This document shows positions 27,801 through 36,438 of a stretch of DNA of 48,886 nt, in pieces. The notes below the pieces were generated by a model that searched no databases, had not been told where the DNA came from, and saw only the letters and a program-made list of their open reading frames with translations. A program made the translations under genes and the position numbers. Numbering within the stretch: position 1 is the first letter of the stretch; each line of letters begins with the position of its first letter. The DNA comes from an uncultured Bifidobacterium sp. Its GTDB lineage: Bacteria; Actinomycetota; Actinomycetes; Actinomycetales; Bifidobacteriaceae. The stretch covers positions 1-48,886 of the forward strand of contig NZ_CALYOY010000015.1 in the NCBI RefSeq assembly GCF_945269915.1, given 5' to 3'.

Positions 27801-29050
27801 AGGACGGGTACCAGGCCTGTCCGGCGTCGTCGACATCAATGCAAGCTGGGACTTTTCCACCGCCATCACGGACACGGGAGCCTGGGCGTGGGGAAACAAC
27901 CTATACGGTCAACTCGGCACCACCACCACCAACGGTAGCAGCACGGGCGTAGCCACACCCACACGCATACCCAAACCTGACGGGACACCGAGCGACTTCA
28001 CCTACATCGGTCTCACCATCGGCAGCAACCACTGGCACATGCTGGTCATCGGATCGGACGGCAACGTCTACGGTTTTGGCCGAAATGACCGTGGCCAGCT
28101 CGGCAACAACAGCGTCAACGCCAACAACACAGAGACACCACCCGCAAATCCGAAACCGGAAAGCGTATGGTTCCCATGGCCCTTGACGGTGTCCTCAGTC
28201 ACCTTCGACGGAACGCCTTCGATGATCGTGCCGGTCAGGAACCCTGACGGCTCCTGGAAGGTGCGCCCGCCGGCGCACACGCCGGGCCCGGTGGATGTAA
28301 AAGTCTCCTGGTCCCGACGGGACCTGGACTCCGGCACGGTTACCCTTCCCTACACGTATCTCACAGTCAGCCACCGGGTCCGGTTCGACCCGGCCAACGG
28401 CGACCCGGTCACCAGCCATGACGTGGATGACTGGGGGCAGGCGATCCGGCCGGCAGCCGACCCGCAACGCGCCGGTTACAGGTTCGACGGTTGGTTCCAG
28501 GGCAACGCGGCCTATGACTTCACCCAGCCCGTCACCAGCGACACGACCATCACTGCCAGATGGAGCCGACCGGGTTCCTGGACCCGTTCTCCGGCCTCTG
28601 GTCTCACATCCGGAGGCACAAGTCTGACCCTGACCGCACCCGACGACGCGACCAACACTCGCCTGGCCGGCATCAGCGCCGGAGACACCCACTCTCTGGC
28701 CGTATCCAGTGACGGTCTTCTGTATGCATGGGGTGACAACACCCACGGCCAACTCGGCGACCCCACCCGGGCTAAACACTCCACCCCCACCAGCGTTCCC
28801 ACCCCTGATGGTGTCCGATTCACCCAATCCACCGCCGGCGACGGATACTCCGCCGCCCTCGACACCGACGGTCACATCTGGACCTGGGGCGACAACGGGC
28901 ACGGCCAACTCGGCCACGGAAACACCGGCGGCGACGACCCCACACCCCGACAGGTAGACACGGGCGACAGCAGGTTCACCCAGATCAGCGCAGGCACCGC
29001 CCATATGATCGCCCTTGACACCCAGGGCAGGGCATGGACCTGGGGGGACG

Positions 29051-29106
29051 ACACCCATGGCCAACTCGGCGACGGAAACACCGGCGGCGCCACCGGCACC
29101 CCAACC
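29051..29106 (+). repeat. 56-bp exact repeat, copy 1
   Basis: This stretch of the third propeller begins ACACCCATGGCC and ends GGCACCCCAACC. It is identical to 29222-29277, 171 bp (57 codons) downstream. It could support deletion or duplication of a blade without losing the frame. Confidence 0.85.
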
Positions 29107-29221
29107 GTACGGGCCATGCCGCCAGCCACCCCTTCATGGATGGTCTACACACAGGTCCGGGCCGGCGGCAGCCACACCCTCGCCATCGCCAACAACGGCC
29201 ACATGTACGCCTGGGGCGACA

Positions 29222-29277
29222 ACACCCATGGCCAACTCGGCGACGGAAACACCGGCGGCGCCACCGGCACCCCAACC
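29222..29277 (+). repeat. 56-bp exact repeat, copy 2
   Basis: This is identical to 29051-29106. The 171-bp offset equals one RCC1 blade, so it probably reflects recent blade duplication or gene conversion. Confidence 0.85.
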
Positions 29278-31800
29278 CAGGTGCAGGCCCCGACCGGCAC
29301 ATCCCCCGCCTTCACCTGGCTGTATGTCACGGCCGGCACCGACCACACCCTCGTCATCGGCTCCGACACCGACACCGACACTCCCTATACGTTCGGCTCC
29401 GACCAGCACGGCCAACTCGGCGACGGCAGCGGTACCGACACCGGCAGACCCATCAAACCCGAACTGCCCACAGCAATCACCATCACCACGATCTCCGCCG
29501 GCGGCCACGTATCCCACGCCATCGCCGACAACGGCCGCATGTACGCCTGGGGCGACAACACCCACGGTCAACTCGGCAGCCACGCCGACACGACCACGCC
29601 AGTCATCGTCGATCCACCCGCCCCCGATGCCACCTGGGTCCGTACCGCCGATGGCACCGGGCATACCCTCGCCATCGACATTCACGGCACCCCGCATGCC
29701 TGGGGTGACAACGCCCACGGCCAACTCGGCGATGACACCACCGCCGGCAGCACCACACCTGTCACCATCGACTACCCCGACCTGCAAATCATCTCCGTCG
29801 ATTTCGACGGAACACCGGGAGCCGATCCCTCCCGACAGGCCGACGGCACCTGGACCGTCATCGCGCCACCCAGACGGCATCGGCCCGGCATGGTCCCCCT
29901 CATCATCCACTGGAATCGGAACGGTCTCACCCAACCCGACGCCGCTCTCGACTTCACCTATACCCCTAACCGCTACACCATCACCTACGATGCCGACGGG
30001 GGTTCGCCTACGCCGCCATCGCAGACCGCGGACGAGGACACCACCGTCATCCGGCCTGCCGACCCCACCAGACCAGGTCAACGATTCGACGGATGGTTCA
30101 ACGGTAGCGCCGCCTATGACTTCAACCAACCCATCCAGGAAAGCCTCACCCTGAAAGCCAGGTGGAGCCCCGCAAACGCCAAATGGACCCTCACCCCCAC
30201 ACATGGCATCTATACCGGCGGCGACACCGTGACCCTCACCCCACCATCAACCGGCAACATGCGTCTGGCACAGGTCAGCGCCGGTGCCGGATATTCACTC
30301 GCTATCGGCAGTGACGGGAAAGCCTACGGTTGGGGCGACAACAGCTCCGGCCAACTTGGGGACGGCACGCGAACCAATCGAAACGAACCCGTTGCAATCT
30401 CAACTCCGAGAGGGTCCGCACCCGGGTTCACCTGGCTGCAGGCCGCCGCAGGCACCACGATGAGCATGGGCCTGGGATCCGATGGGATGGTCTATGCCTG
30501 GGGCACCAACACCACAGGCCTGGGCGACGGTACATCCGACACCTCGGCAAACCCCGTCAAGGTGGTTCTTCCATCAGATGTAAACCCAGACTTCAGATTC
30601 ACTCAGGTGGCCGTGGGCGGTAGGCATACCCTGGCTCTGGGCAACGACGGGAATGTCTATGCCTGGGGATCCGTCACGGGCGGACTGGGTGATGGAAGGA
30701 CATACAGTTCCCCGACTCCGATCCGGGTAGCCAAGCCCGGTGAAGCCCCATCCGGTTTCTCCTATGTCCAGATCAGCGCTGGAAGCGAGCACAATCTGGC
30801 CATCGGCAACGACCGGAAGGTATACGCTTGGGGATCCGATGCCAACGGGAGACTCGGTCTTGGTGACGGAAGCAGCGAAAGCAAGGTACCGAAACCGCTG
30901 GCAGTGCCATCAGGCATGAGCAAAAGCCCCGTATACATCCAGATCAGCGCCGGATCGTCCCACTCCCTGGCCCTGGACCAGGATGGAAGGGCCTGGGCCT
31001 GGGGATCGAACGGGAGCGGCCAGGTCAAATCCGACGGGGACGACGAGCCCGTACCCGTTCAAGTCGCCCTCCCACGGGGTGCATCCGGCAGCTTCGCCTA
31101 CAAGCGGGTGGCGGCCGGCGACAACCACAGCCTGGCCATCGGCAACGACCAGGTGGTTTACGGCTGGGGGGACGACTCCCACGGCCAGCTCGGTGATGGA
31201 CGCTCCACCGGGCAGCCTGCGACGGCCAGGGACCCCAACGATGCCAGTCAGGGGCTCAAGGCCGGGAGCATCAGCGCCGGCGACAACCACAGCCTGGCCA
31301 TCGGCTCGGATGGAATAGCCTATGGATTCGGCTGGAACAACACCCGGCAGAACGGAACCGGTTCCGACAACACCGATCTGGTGCTGGCCACCCGTATCGC
31401 CATCCCGCCCATGGGCATTCCCACCCGACTTACCTTCGGTGATAGCGACGGAACGATTAATGGCCGGCAACCGGACGGGACCTGGCAGGCAATCACCCCC
31501 AGCCACGAAGTCGGCCAGGTTCCCGTCGGCATCGAATGGACACTGGCCGGGGAGCCACAGACCACGGACACCGGCAACGTCTATACCTTCGAGCGTTACG
31601 GGATACTGCCGAATGCCGGTAGAGGGGGAATCATACTCCTCCTGCTGATCGGTCTTCTGACCATGGCGGCCATCGCCGCCCAACGCAAACATCGAACGCA
31701 GCCGGAGGCATGAGGTGATCAGGATGGATATGTGGTGAGGAAGGGCGATGTGCCGTATCAGCAGCACGGCGTCACCGCGAATCCGCGGTTCCACGAATTC

Positions 31801-31863
31801 ATCCTGTTATTCAGGATTTCTCTCGAGTAAGCGGCCATGAGAAGGGAAGCTCCCCCGCTTCCC
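31801..31863. other. Two tandem hairpins upstream of the terminator
   Basis: ATCCTG-TTATT-CAGGAT (31801-31817) is followed by TTTCTCTC. GGGAAGC-TCCCCC-GCTTCCC (31844-31863) is a perfect 7-bp stem. Together with the next hairpin they probably help to end transcription of the long RCC1 message. Confidence 0.5.
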
Positions 31864-31871
31864 GGCCGGGA

Positions 31872-31918
31872 GGCAGCTCCGCCAGTAATTTTCCCCTTGG
31901 CGGGCTGCCTTCTTTCTT
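31872..31918 (+). terminator. Intrinsic terminator of the RCC1 gene
   Basis: GGCAGC-t-CCGCCA pairs with TGGCGG-GCTGCC (31872-31909), a 12-bp stem with one bulged base. It is followed by TTCTTTCTT, giving a typical rho-independent signal on the plus strand. Confidence 0.75.
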
Positions 31919-32201
31919 ATCCTTCAATCGGGGGAGAGCCCTACCGCCTTGAAAGCATGCACCCAAACGGTCTCCTTATCTGGCGCGCGGATGCAGAATC
32001 AATCGGAAAACCAGGTGCCGAACAGCGGTCGGAATGGCCCTGCGCACCCTGTTGCGGCAACCCTCCTTCCCCCACGGCCGGTCAAAGCCGTGTCGAAGCC
32101 ATCTGGGCGCATGCTCAGAGACGCATATGGGCGGTTGGCGGTCCTGGCACCATACCAATCGTTACGGATCGGCGACCATGCCATCCTTCCCTGCCGACGA
32201 C

Positions 32202-32906
32202 TTACTCCTGCGAGCGAGTCATGACATGAATGGCCTGGTCGGATTCGTCGACGATACGCTCCATGGCCCTGCGCGCGCCATCACCGTCACCCTGGCGTAT
32301 CAGGGCCGCCACGTCGCCGTGGAGTCTCAGCGCCTGCTCATTGGCCCGGCGTGGCATGAGTTCATGACGGGTACGTCCGGCCAGGACAGAGGCCACCACA
32401 TCACCAAGAGCAGCGAACATGGCGTTGCCGGATGATTCCAGAAGGGTCCTATGAAAACACTCGTCAGCTTGGAGGTAGTCGGACTCATTCGCCTGGTTGG
32501 CGTGGGCCACCATGTCAATGGCGGCCTGGGTCAGGGCGGCCCATTGTTCCGGCTTGGCCCTGGCGGCCGCGAGTCGGGCCGCTGTGGGCTCCACACTTCC
32601 CCGTAGCTCCGAGAGTTCGTGGAGCGTGCCCTCCCGGTCCGGACCGCGCAGTCTCCATTCGATGACCATGGGGTCGTAGATGTTCCAGACCCTGACCGGG
32701 TTGACGACGGCTCCCACCTTACGTTTTACAGTGACCAGTCGCATGGATTCGAGGACACGGGTCACTTCTCTGGTAACCGTTCGGGAGGGAAGCTCCCGAC
32801 CCGGGGCGGGGGCGGGCAGACGCTCCCCCTCGGCTATATCGCCGCTGATGATATCCATACCCCATTGATCCAGCAGCCTGTCATGCAACGACGGTTCCGT
32901 TCCCAT
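32202..32906 (-). CDS. GntR-family regulator, FadR/FCD type, probably of gluconate genes
   Basis: This 234-residue regulator has an N-terminal winged helix (about 8-70, including LPSRTVTREVTRVLESMRLV) and a C-terminal all-helical FCD ligand domain (ELRGSVEPTAARLAA, then FHRTLLESSGN, then HGDVAALIRQGD). FCD domains bind carboxylate ligands, which fits gluconate. The ATG at 32906 is chosen at the start of the conserved part; ATG 32927 lacks a ribosome site. It is divergent from the gluconate permease gene across 223 bp with paired direct repeats, so it probably represses gntP-gntK-gnd until gluconate binds. Specificity is inferred from context. Confidence 0.88.
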   Translation of the reverse strand: MGTEPSLHDRLLDQWGMDIISGDIAEGERLPAPAPGRELPSRTVTREVTRVLESMRLVTVKRKVGAVVNPVRVWNIYDPMVIEWRLRGPDREGTLHELSELRGSVEPTAARLAAARAKPEQWAALTQAAIDMVAHANQANESDYLQADECFHRTLLESSGNAMFAALGDVVASVLAGRTRHELMPRRANEQALRLHGDVAALIRQGDGDGARRAMERIVDESDQAIHVMTRSQE

Positions 32907-33038
32907 GAAACTCACTCTACCAATCATTCCCGGCGAGGTGTCTCAGACTGGAAATACAGGTGAAACCTGCCATAATGAAATCGTGGCGGCGGCGTCGCCG
33001 TCCACAGGGTGTGTACACTTGTAGCAGTTAAAACATAC

Positions 33039-33069
33039 ATAATGTCATTCGGTCGATATTATGTCATGC
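33039..33069. promoter_or_regulatory. Direct repeats in the gntR-gntP intergenic region
   Basis: ATAATGTCATTC (33039-33050) and ATTATGTCATGC (33058-33069) match at 10 of 12 positions and are spaced 19 bp, nearly two helical turns. They lie upstream of the permease gene and overlap a -10-like CATAAT. They are candidate binding sites for the divergent GntR-type regulator. Confidence 0.45.
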
Positions 33070-33103
33070 AAAATAAAAAAACGAATCCGGGAGACCGGAT
33101 TCG
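33070..33103 (-). terminator. Minus-strand intrinsic terminator inside the gntP leader
   Basis: CGAATCCGG-GAGA-CCGGATTCG (33082-33103) is a perfect 9-bp stem. Read on the minus strand it is followed by TTTTTTTATTTT, a classical terminator pointing toward the regulator gene. On the plus strand it is a stable leader hairpin 26 nt before the gntP start. It may block antisense transcription into the regulator or shape the gntP leader. Confidence 0.6.
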
Positions 33104-33129
33104 CCCGATTCCTCAGAGAAGAGGCAGCA

Positions 33130-34575
33130 ATGCAAACCATGTTGCACCTGGCAACCACCGAGCGGGTCCTGGTCGCCGCCGGCGAGACCGCCAAGCTCAA
33201 CACCACACAATTGGGCATCAGTCTGATCTTCAGCCTGGTGGTGCTCATATTCCTGGTGACCGTCGTCAAACTCCATCCCTTCGTATCCCTCCTGGCGGCC
33301 GGACTGGTGGTAGGCATCGGGTCAGGCTATGGACCCATGGCAACGCTGACCAGTTTCACCGGCGAGTTCGGCAACACCATGGGATCAGTGGGCATCCTGA
33401 TAGGCCTGGGTGCCATGATCGGCAAGGTGCTCATGGATACCGGCGCCACCGACCAGGTGGTCAACACCCTGGTATCCAAATCCTCCGCAGCCTCCATACC
33501 CTGGATCATGGCCCTGATAGGAGCGCTGATCGGCCTCCCCATGTTCTTCGAGGTAGGCCTGGTCATCCTGGTGCCGGTCATCATCCTGGTGGCCCAACGC
33601 ACCAAACTGCCGCTGATGCGCGTTGCGATTCCCACCCTGGCGGGCCTGTCGATCATGCACGCCTGCGTACCACCCCATCCCGGCCCGCTGGCCGCCCTGA
33701 GCCAGTTCAAGGAAACCGGCAATGTGGGGTTGACCATGATGTTCGGCATCCCCTTCGCCCTGATCACCCTGGTCCTGGTCGGCCCCCTCTTCTCCAGGGT
33801 GGCCGCCCGGTGGGTTCCGGTCCAGGCACCTGCGGACTTTGTAGCCAAAAGCGATGAGGCCGGCAAGGAGGAGACCAAGCTTCCCTCATTCGGCATTTCC
33901 CTCTGCTGCATCCTTCTTCCCGCCGTCCTCATGCTCCTCACCTCGATCTTCGAAATCGCCCTGCCCGGTTTCAAGGACCGCACAGACGGATTCGCCCAGA
34001 CCATCAACTTCATCGGCAACCCCGTCATGGCCCTGGCCATCGCCCTGATCGTTTCCATGCTGGTACTCAAGGCCGCCTCCGGTATTTCCTGGAAGACCGT
34101 CAACGATTCCCTGGGCGCATCCCTACCCGCAGTGGCCGGCATCCTCCTGATCGTCGGCGCAGGTGGGGGCTTCAAAGGAGTCCTGGTCGCCACGGGCATC
34201 GGCAAGATCATCGGCAACTTCGTGGAGACCTCAAGCATCTCCATCTTCCTGTTGGGCTGGCTGATCGCGGTCTTCGTCCGTGTCGCCACCGGCTCGGCCA
34301 CCGTCTCCATCCTGACCACGGCCGGCATACTCAGCAACGCCATGACCATGATGCATGCCACCCCGATGGCCACCACCCTCCTGGTGATCGCCATCGGTGC
34401 CGGGTCCATATTCCTCTCCCACCTGAACGACGCCGGCTTCTGGCTTATCAAGGAATACTTCGGTCTGAGCGTGGGTGAGACCCTGAAGACCTGGTCGGTT
34501 CTGGAGTGCCTCCTCTCGGTGGTGGTCCTGGTCCTGGTCATGATCGCCAGCATCTTCATCCCCATCGCCGGCTGA
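33130..34575 (+). CDS. gntP: Gluconate:H+ symporter, GntP family
   Basis: This 481-residue integral membrane transporter has about 12-14 helices. GntP-family features include LLAAGLVVGIGSGYG near residues 55-70, GLPMFFEVGLVILVPV near 135-150 and HACVPPHPGP near 175-184. It would import gluconate, the substrate of the downstream kinase. ATG 33130 has AGAAGAGG a few bases upstream; a longer frame from 33061 runs through the leader hairpin and is unlikely. It is the first gene of gntP-gntK-gnd, divergent from the regulator. Confidence 0.93.
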   Translation: MQTMLHLATTERVLVAAGETAKLNTTQLGISLIFSLVVLIFLVTVVKLHPFVSLLAAGLVVGIGSGYGPMATLTSFTGEFGNTMGSVGILIGLGAMIGKVLMDTGATDQVVNTLVSKSSAASIPWIMALIGALIGLPMFFEVGLVILVPVIILVAQRTKLPLMRVAIPTLAGLSIMHACVPPHPGPLAALSQFKETGNVGLTMMFGIPFALITLVLVGPLFSRVAARWVPVQAPADFVAKSDEAGKEETKLPSFGISLCCILLPAVLMLLTSIFEIALPGFKDRTDGFAQTINFIGNPVMALAIALIVSMLVLKAASGISWKTVNDSLGASLPAVAGILLIVGAGGGFKGVLVATGIGKIIGNFVETSSISIFLLGWLIAVFVRVATGSATVSILTTAGILSNAMTMMHATPMATTLLVIAIGAGSIFLSHLNDAGFWLIKEYFGLSVGETLKTWSVLECLLSVVVLVLVMIASIFIPIAG

Positions 34576-34611
34576 GCTCCAGCCCCTCACCCAACCATTG
34601 AAAGGACACAT

Positions 34612-35286
34612 ATGGTAGACACACTCTCAACGAACGCCGAGGGGTTCGACGAGCACTCGATCCCCTCGGCCGTGGAAAACACGGTTCCCCCGGATTATTT
34701 CAAGGACCACACGCCGATCCTTGTCATCATGGGGGTTTCCGGTTGCGGCAAGACCACGATGAACACCCACCTGAGCGAGAAACTGGGCTGGGACATGGCC
34801 GAGGCCGATGACTTCCATCCCCGGGCCAATATCGACAAGATGGCCCATGGGATTCCACTGAACGACGATGATCGCTGGCCCTGGCTCGACAAGATCCACG
34901 CTTGGATCCAGGACCACATGGAGAGGAAGGTGCCCGGCACCGTCACCTGCTCCGCCCTGAAGCGGTCCTATCGTGACAGGATCCGGATGCCGGGCGTGGT
35001 CTTCATCCATCTGAGCGGGGACTACGACTCCATCATGGAACGGCTCTCACACCGCCAGGGGCACTTCATGAAGCCCCAGATGCTCAAGTCGCAGTTCGAG
35101 ACCCTGGAACCTCTGGGCAGGGACGAGATCCACCTGACCATCGACGTGGGGCTGCGCATGGCCCCCGAAATCGAGGCCGAGGAGGTCATCGACACCCTGG
35201 GACTGCAATGCGACGTCGAGACCCACACGGAGCAGGTCAGGGCCGAGCGCGCCCGCCAGGCGGCTCGGAAATCCCGGCAGCGATGA
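34612..35286 (+). CDS. gntK: Gluconokinase
   Basis: This 224-residue kinase phosphorylates gluconate to 6-phosphogluconate with ATP. The P-loop GVSGCGKTT (41-49) is followed by AEADDFHPRANIDKMAHGIPLNDDDR-type substrate motifs (about 63-88) and CSALKRSYRD near 112-121. It is longer than the usual 165-180 residues because of an N-terminal extension of 34 residues and a charged C-terminal tail (about 200-224). GAAAGGA precedes the ATG. It lies 36 bp after gntP. Confidence 0.95.
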   Translation: MVDTLSTNAEGFDEHSIPSAVENTVPPDYFKDHTPILVIMGVSGCGKTTMNTHLSEKLGWDMAEADDFHPRANIDKMAHGIPLNDDDRWPWLDKIHAWIQDHMERKVPGTVTCSALKRSYRDRIRMPGVVFIHLSGDYDSIMERLSHRQGHFMKPQMLKSQFETLEPLGRDEIHLTIDVGLRMAPEIEAEEVIDTLGLQCDVETHTEQVRAERARQAARKSRQR

Positions 35287-35390
35287 GCAGCGATCTCAAG
35301 AAACCAGGGGAGACCGTCCATACGGCAGAGCAACCGCGTCGATACCGGCGAGTAGACGTCCCTTGCCAATCAGCAGAAAGGAACAGCATT

Positions 35391-36269
35391 ATGAAAATCG
35401 GAATGATCGGCCTGGGCCGCATGGGCAGGAACATGGCCGACCGCCTGCGCGCGGGTGGCCACCAGGTCGTCGGATACGACATCTCCCCGGATTCAGGCAG
35501 AGACGTGGACAGTCTCAAGGCCCTGATCGACGCCCTGGAGGCCCCACGTGCCATCTGGGTCATGGTACCGGCGGGCAAGCCCGTCGAGTCCACACTGAAC
35601 CAGCTGGGCGATCTGATGGACAGCGGCGACCTGGTGATCGACGGGGGAAACACCCGCTTCGCCCAGGACCAAGAGCATGCCAAGGCTTTGGGGGCCAAGG
35701 GAATCGGCCTGGTCGACGTGGGCACCTCCAACGGCATCTGGGGCAAGGAGAACGGCTACGCCCTGATGGTGGGCGGGTCCGATGAGGACGTGGCCCGAAT
35801 CCAGCCCGTTCTCGACACCCTCAAGCCCGAAGGCGAGTTCGGCCTGGTCCACGCCGGCGGCACCGGTGCCGGCCACTATGCCAAGATGGTCCATAACGGC
35901 ATCGAGTACGGCATGATGCAGTCCATGGCCGAGGGGTACGCCGTCCTGGAGGCCTCCGATCTGATCGAGGAACCCGGTGAGGTGGTCCAGTCCTGGCGGA
36001 AGGGGTCGGTCATCCAGTCCTGGCTCCTGGACCTCCTGGCCGAGTCCCTCCAGCAGGACCCCCACCTGACCCACATCGCCGGCACAGCCGAGGAAACCGG
36101 GGAAGCCAGGTGGATGATCGGGGATGCCCTGGAACTGGGGGTACCGACCCCGGCCATCACCTCGGCCCTCTACGCCCGCCAGTCCTCGCAGATTCAGGAC
36201 CCCATGACCATGAAGGTGGTCTCGGCCCTGCGCAGCGCCTTCGGCGGCCACCCCATCGTCAAGGAGTAG
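35391..36269 (+). CDS. 6-phosphogluconate dehydrogenase, short form
   Basis: This 292-residue decarboxylating 6-phosphogluconate dehydrogenase is of the short (about 300-residue) type, often NAD-preferring. The Rossmann motif is GLGRMGRNM (7-15), the substrate loop DVGTSNGIWG (109-118; most relatives have SGG where this has SNG) and the catalytic segment KMVHNGIEY (165-173). ATG 35391 has AAAGGA 8 nt upstream; the frame from 35208 overlaps gntK and is spurious. It completes gluconate to ribulose-5-phosphate and is followed by a strong terminator. Confidence 0.93.
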   Translation: MKIGMIGLGRMGRNMADRLRAGGHQVVGYDISPDSGRDVDSLKALIDALEAPRAIWVMVPAGKPVESTLNQLGDLMDSGDLVIDGGNTRFAQDQEHAKALGAKGIGLVDVGTSNGIWGKENGYALMVGGSDEDVARIQPVLDTLKPEGEFGLVHAGGTGAGHYAKMVHNGIEYGMMQSMAEGYAVLEASDLIEEPGEVVQSWRKGSVIQSWLLDLLAESLQQDPHLTHIAGTAEETGEARWMIGDALELGVPTPAITSALYARQSSQIQDPMTMKVVSALRSAFGGHPIVKE

Positions 36270-36331
36270 CCTCCGACAATTACCGTGTACCGGATGGGTC
36301 CCATGCGTAGCCCACAGATCAGACCAATAAT

Positions 36332-36368
36332 GCTGGTGCCCCGGACCGGGTCGGTTCGGGGCACCAGC
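36332..36368. terminator. Bidirectional terminator between the two gnd genes
   Basis: GCTGGTGCCCCG (36332-36343) pairs with CGGGGCACCAGC (36357-36368). The stem can extend inward by four more pairs, including one G-T, leaving a 5-nt loop. It separates convergent transcription of the short and long 6-phosphogluconate dehydrogenases. Confidence 0.75.
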
Positions 36369-36438
36369 GCTGTCAACCCATCGACGGAGTGTGTCCGCGT
36401 CTCTGCGGGCAGGCCTTCGTTGTGGCAGGGGTGGGGAA

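Larger units (their letters stand above)
25122..31599 (+). repeat. Four tandem ~1.6-kb repeat units in the RCC1 gene
   Basis: Units begin with an InlB-like repeat at about 25122, 26737, 28370 and 29971, so their periods are 1615, 1633 and 1601 bp. Each encodes about 65 residues of InlB-type repeat and then a seven-bladed RCC1 propeller. Units 1 and 2 are the most alike, with almost identical second blades (WYSMALDRDGRIWTWG at both about 25587 and 27217). Unit 4 is the most divergent. Confidence 0.85.
24720..31713 (+). pseudogene. Giant RCC1/InlB-repeat surface protein, out of frame at a G14 tract (probably phase-OFF)
   Basis: The ATG at 24720 follows GGGAGG and encodes a signal peptide (helix about 10-28, cleavage near ASA35). 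At the 14-G run (24865-24878) this frame ends after 65 codons, while the 2,297-codon body is open in another frame. Removing one G joins them into 2,330 residues. In that form a Pro/Ser/Thr stalk (to about 130) is followed by four units. Each has an InlB/Flg_new-like repeat ending in DGWF...YDF...ARW (about 134-200, 673-734, 1217-1281, 1751-1815), an IPT/TIG-like strand and seven RCC1 blades (motif HSLALGSDGNAYAWG...GQLG), 28 in all. The end is LPNAG (2296-2300), a hydrophobic helix and RKHR, a sortase-like signal. An adhesion role is likely but unproven. A sequencing error in the tract is the main alternative. Confidence 0.85.
31714..32201. other. Gene-free region after the RCC1 gene
   Basis: This 488-bp gap lies between convergent genes. 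Its first half holds a series of hairpins, ending in an intrinsic terminator. The second half (31925-32200) shows short frames with no family features or ribosome sites and no RNA gene that could be recognised. Confidence 0.5.

Noticed and set aside
31355..31364. A third GAACCGGTTC site
   Set aside because: It lies within the RCC1 coding sequence, lacks the flanking bases of the two operators and is far from any promoter, so it is probably chance.
25400..31400. Regularly spaced repeats that could suggest a CRISPR array
   Set aside because: The spacing is about 150-170 bp and the repeats are degenerate at DNA level but conserved as RCC1 protein blades in one frame.
31837..32229. A possible 130-residue gene in the gap after the RCC1 gene
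   Set aside because: It overlaps a terminator hairpin, lacks a ribosome site and shows no recognisable motifs.
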